Part shown: positions 63,947-64,000 of the stretch, piece by piece
Layout of the letters: the number at the start of each line of letters is the position of its first letter
Numbering within the stretch: the stretch's first letter is position 1
DNA from: Mycobacterium sp. D16Q14
GTDB lineage: Bacteria; Actinomycetota; Actinomycetes; Mycobacteriales; Mycobacteriaceae
Direction: 5' to 3'
Length of the DNA stretch: 64,000 bases
NCBI GenBank assembly: GCA_002013415.1
Contig: MAEX01000021.1
Span: 37,397-101,396 of the forward strand
Made by a program: the position numbers and the translations under genes
The notes under the pieces: generated by a model
Databases searched by the model: none
Told to the model about the DNA's origin: nothing
The model's input: the letters and a program-made list of their open reading frames with translations, nothing else

Positions 63947-63992
63947 GAGAACCTACATCCGGGATGTCGAGGTTCTCATCTAACTTTTTCTT
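63947..63992 (+). terminator. Rho-independent-type terminator near the right edge
   Basis: GAGAACCT (63947-63954) pairs with AGGTTCTC (63970-63977), with an inner CATCC/GGATG pairing, followed by a T-rich tract (TTTTTCTTTCT) on the plus strand. It implies a short plus-strand transcript in the last few hundred bases. Confidence 0.55.
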
Positions 63993-64000
63993 TCTCACGC

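Overview
The window is high-GC actinobacterial DNA. Its gene order matches the mycobacterial core segment known from M. tuberculosis as Rv2692 to Rv2745c: ceoC, dut, cei, suhB, ppgK, sigA, sigB, ideR, sthA, nrdR, chiZ, lexA, hflX, dapF, miaA, miaB, recX, recA, clgR-pspA. RecA has no intein. Many genes carry leaderless mycobacterial start signals. Several accessory genes absent from the M. tuberculosis version suggest a rapidly growing or Mycobacteroides-type (abscessus/chelonae-like) species. The species is an inference from sequence and memory, not a database result.

Layout. 1-11.2 kb: potassium-uptake regulator, conserved membrane and OB-fold proteins, a SigI-type ECF sigma factor divergent from an NmrA-like reductase, dut, cei, suhB, polyphosphate glucokinase, and the principal sigma factor SigA. 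11.2-21.4 kb: accessory block with a lipoprotein, two neighbours sharing an N-terminal domain, an alkyl-DNA transferase-like protein, a flavoprotein reductase, an F420-type LLM enzyme, RidA, a FadR-type regulator with a membrane hydroxylase, and a compact DUF692 (MNIO) / partner / 55-residue membrane peptide operon. 21.5-26.5 kb: YihY membrane protein, DUF3039, DUF3099, sigB, ideR, DUF4192. 26.7-29.0 kb: a DUF1611/racemase pair. 29-38 kb: lipoprotein, sthA, PAC2, hydrolase, PhzF, nrdR, chiZ, lexA, GNAT, acyl-CoA dehydrogenase. 38-48 kb: BisC-type molybdoenzyme, hflX, dapF, miaA, a 36-codon remnant at the place of a DMT transporter, DUF349 protein, miaB. 48.8-52.3 kb: four-gene glutamate-type ABC importer. 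52.3-54.8 kb: VOC/PNPOx/DUF1348 operon divergent from a CGNR zinc-finger regulator. 55-62 kb: recX-recA, DUF3046, glycosyltransferase, tandem limonene-epoxide-hydrolase paralogues, clgR-pspA-pspM stress operon. 62-64 kb: sparse, with small membrane and secreted proteins.

How it works together. The segment concentrates global regulation (SigA, SigB, a SigI-like ECF factor, IdeR, LexA, NrdR, ClgR) with DNA repair (RecA, RecX) and tRNA modification (MiaA, MiaB). Control sites fit this: LexA boxes at lexA/chiZ and recA, GGAAC-N17-CGTT envelope-stress promoters before sigB and clgR, and a mirror-symmetric ECF promoter pair between the SigI-like gene and its neighbour. The best candidate for an undescribed system is the DUF692 (MNIO) operon at 19.48-20.96 kb. 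Its last gene is a tiny membrane peptide with a Gly/Cys-containing tail ending in Asp, too short for usual gene calling.
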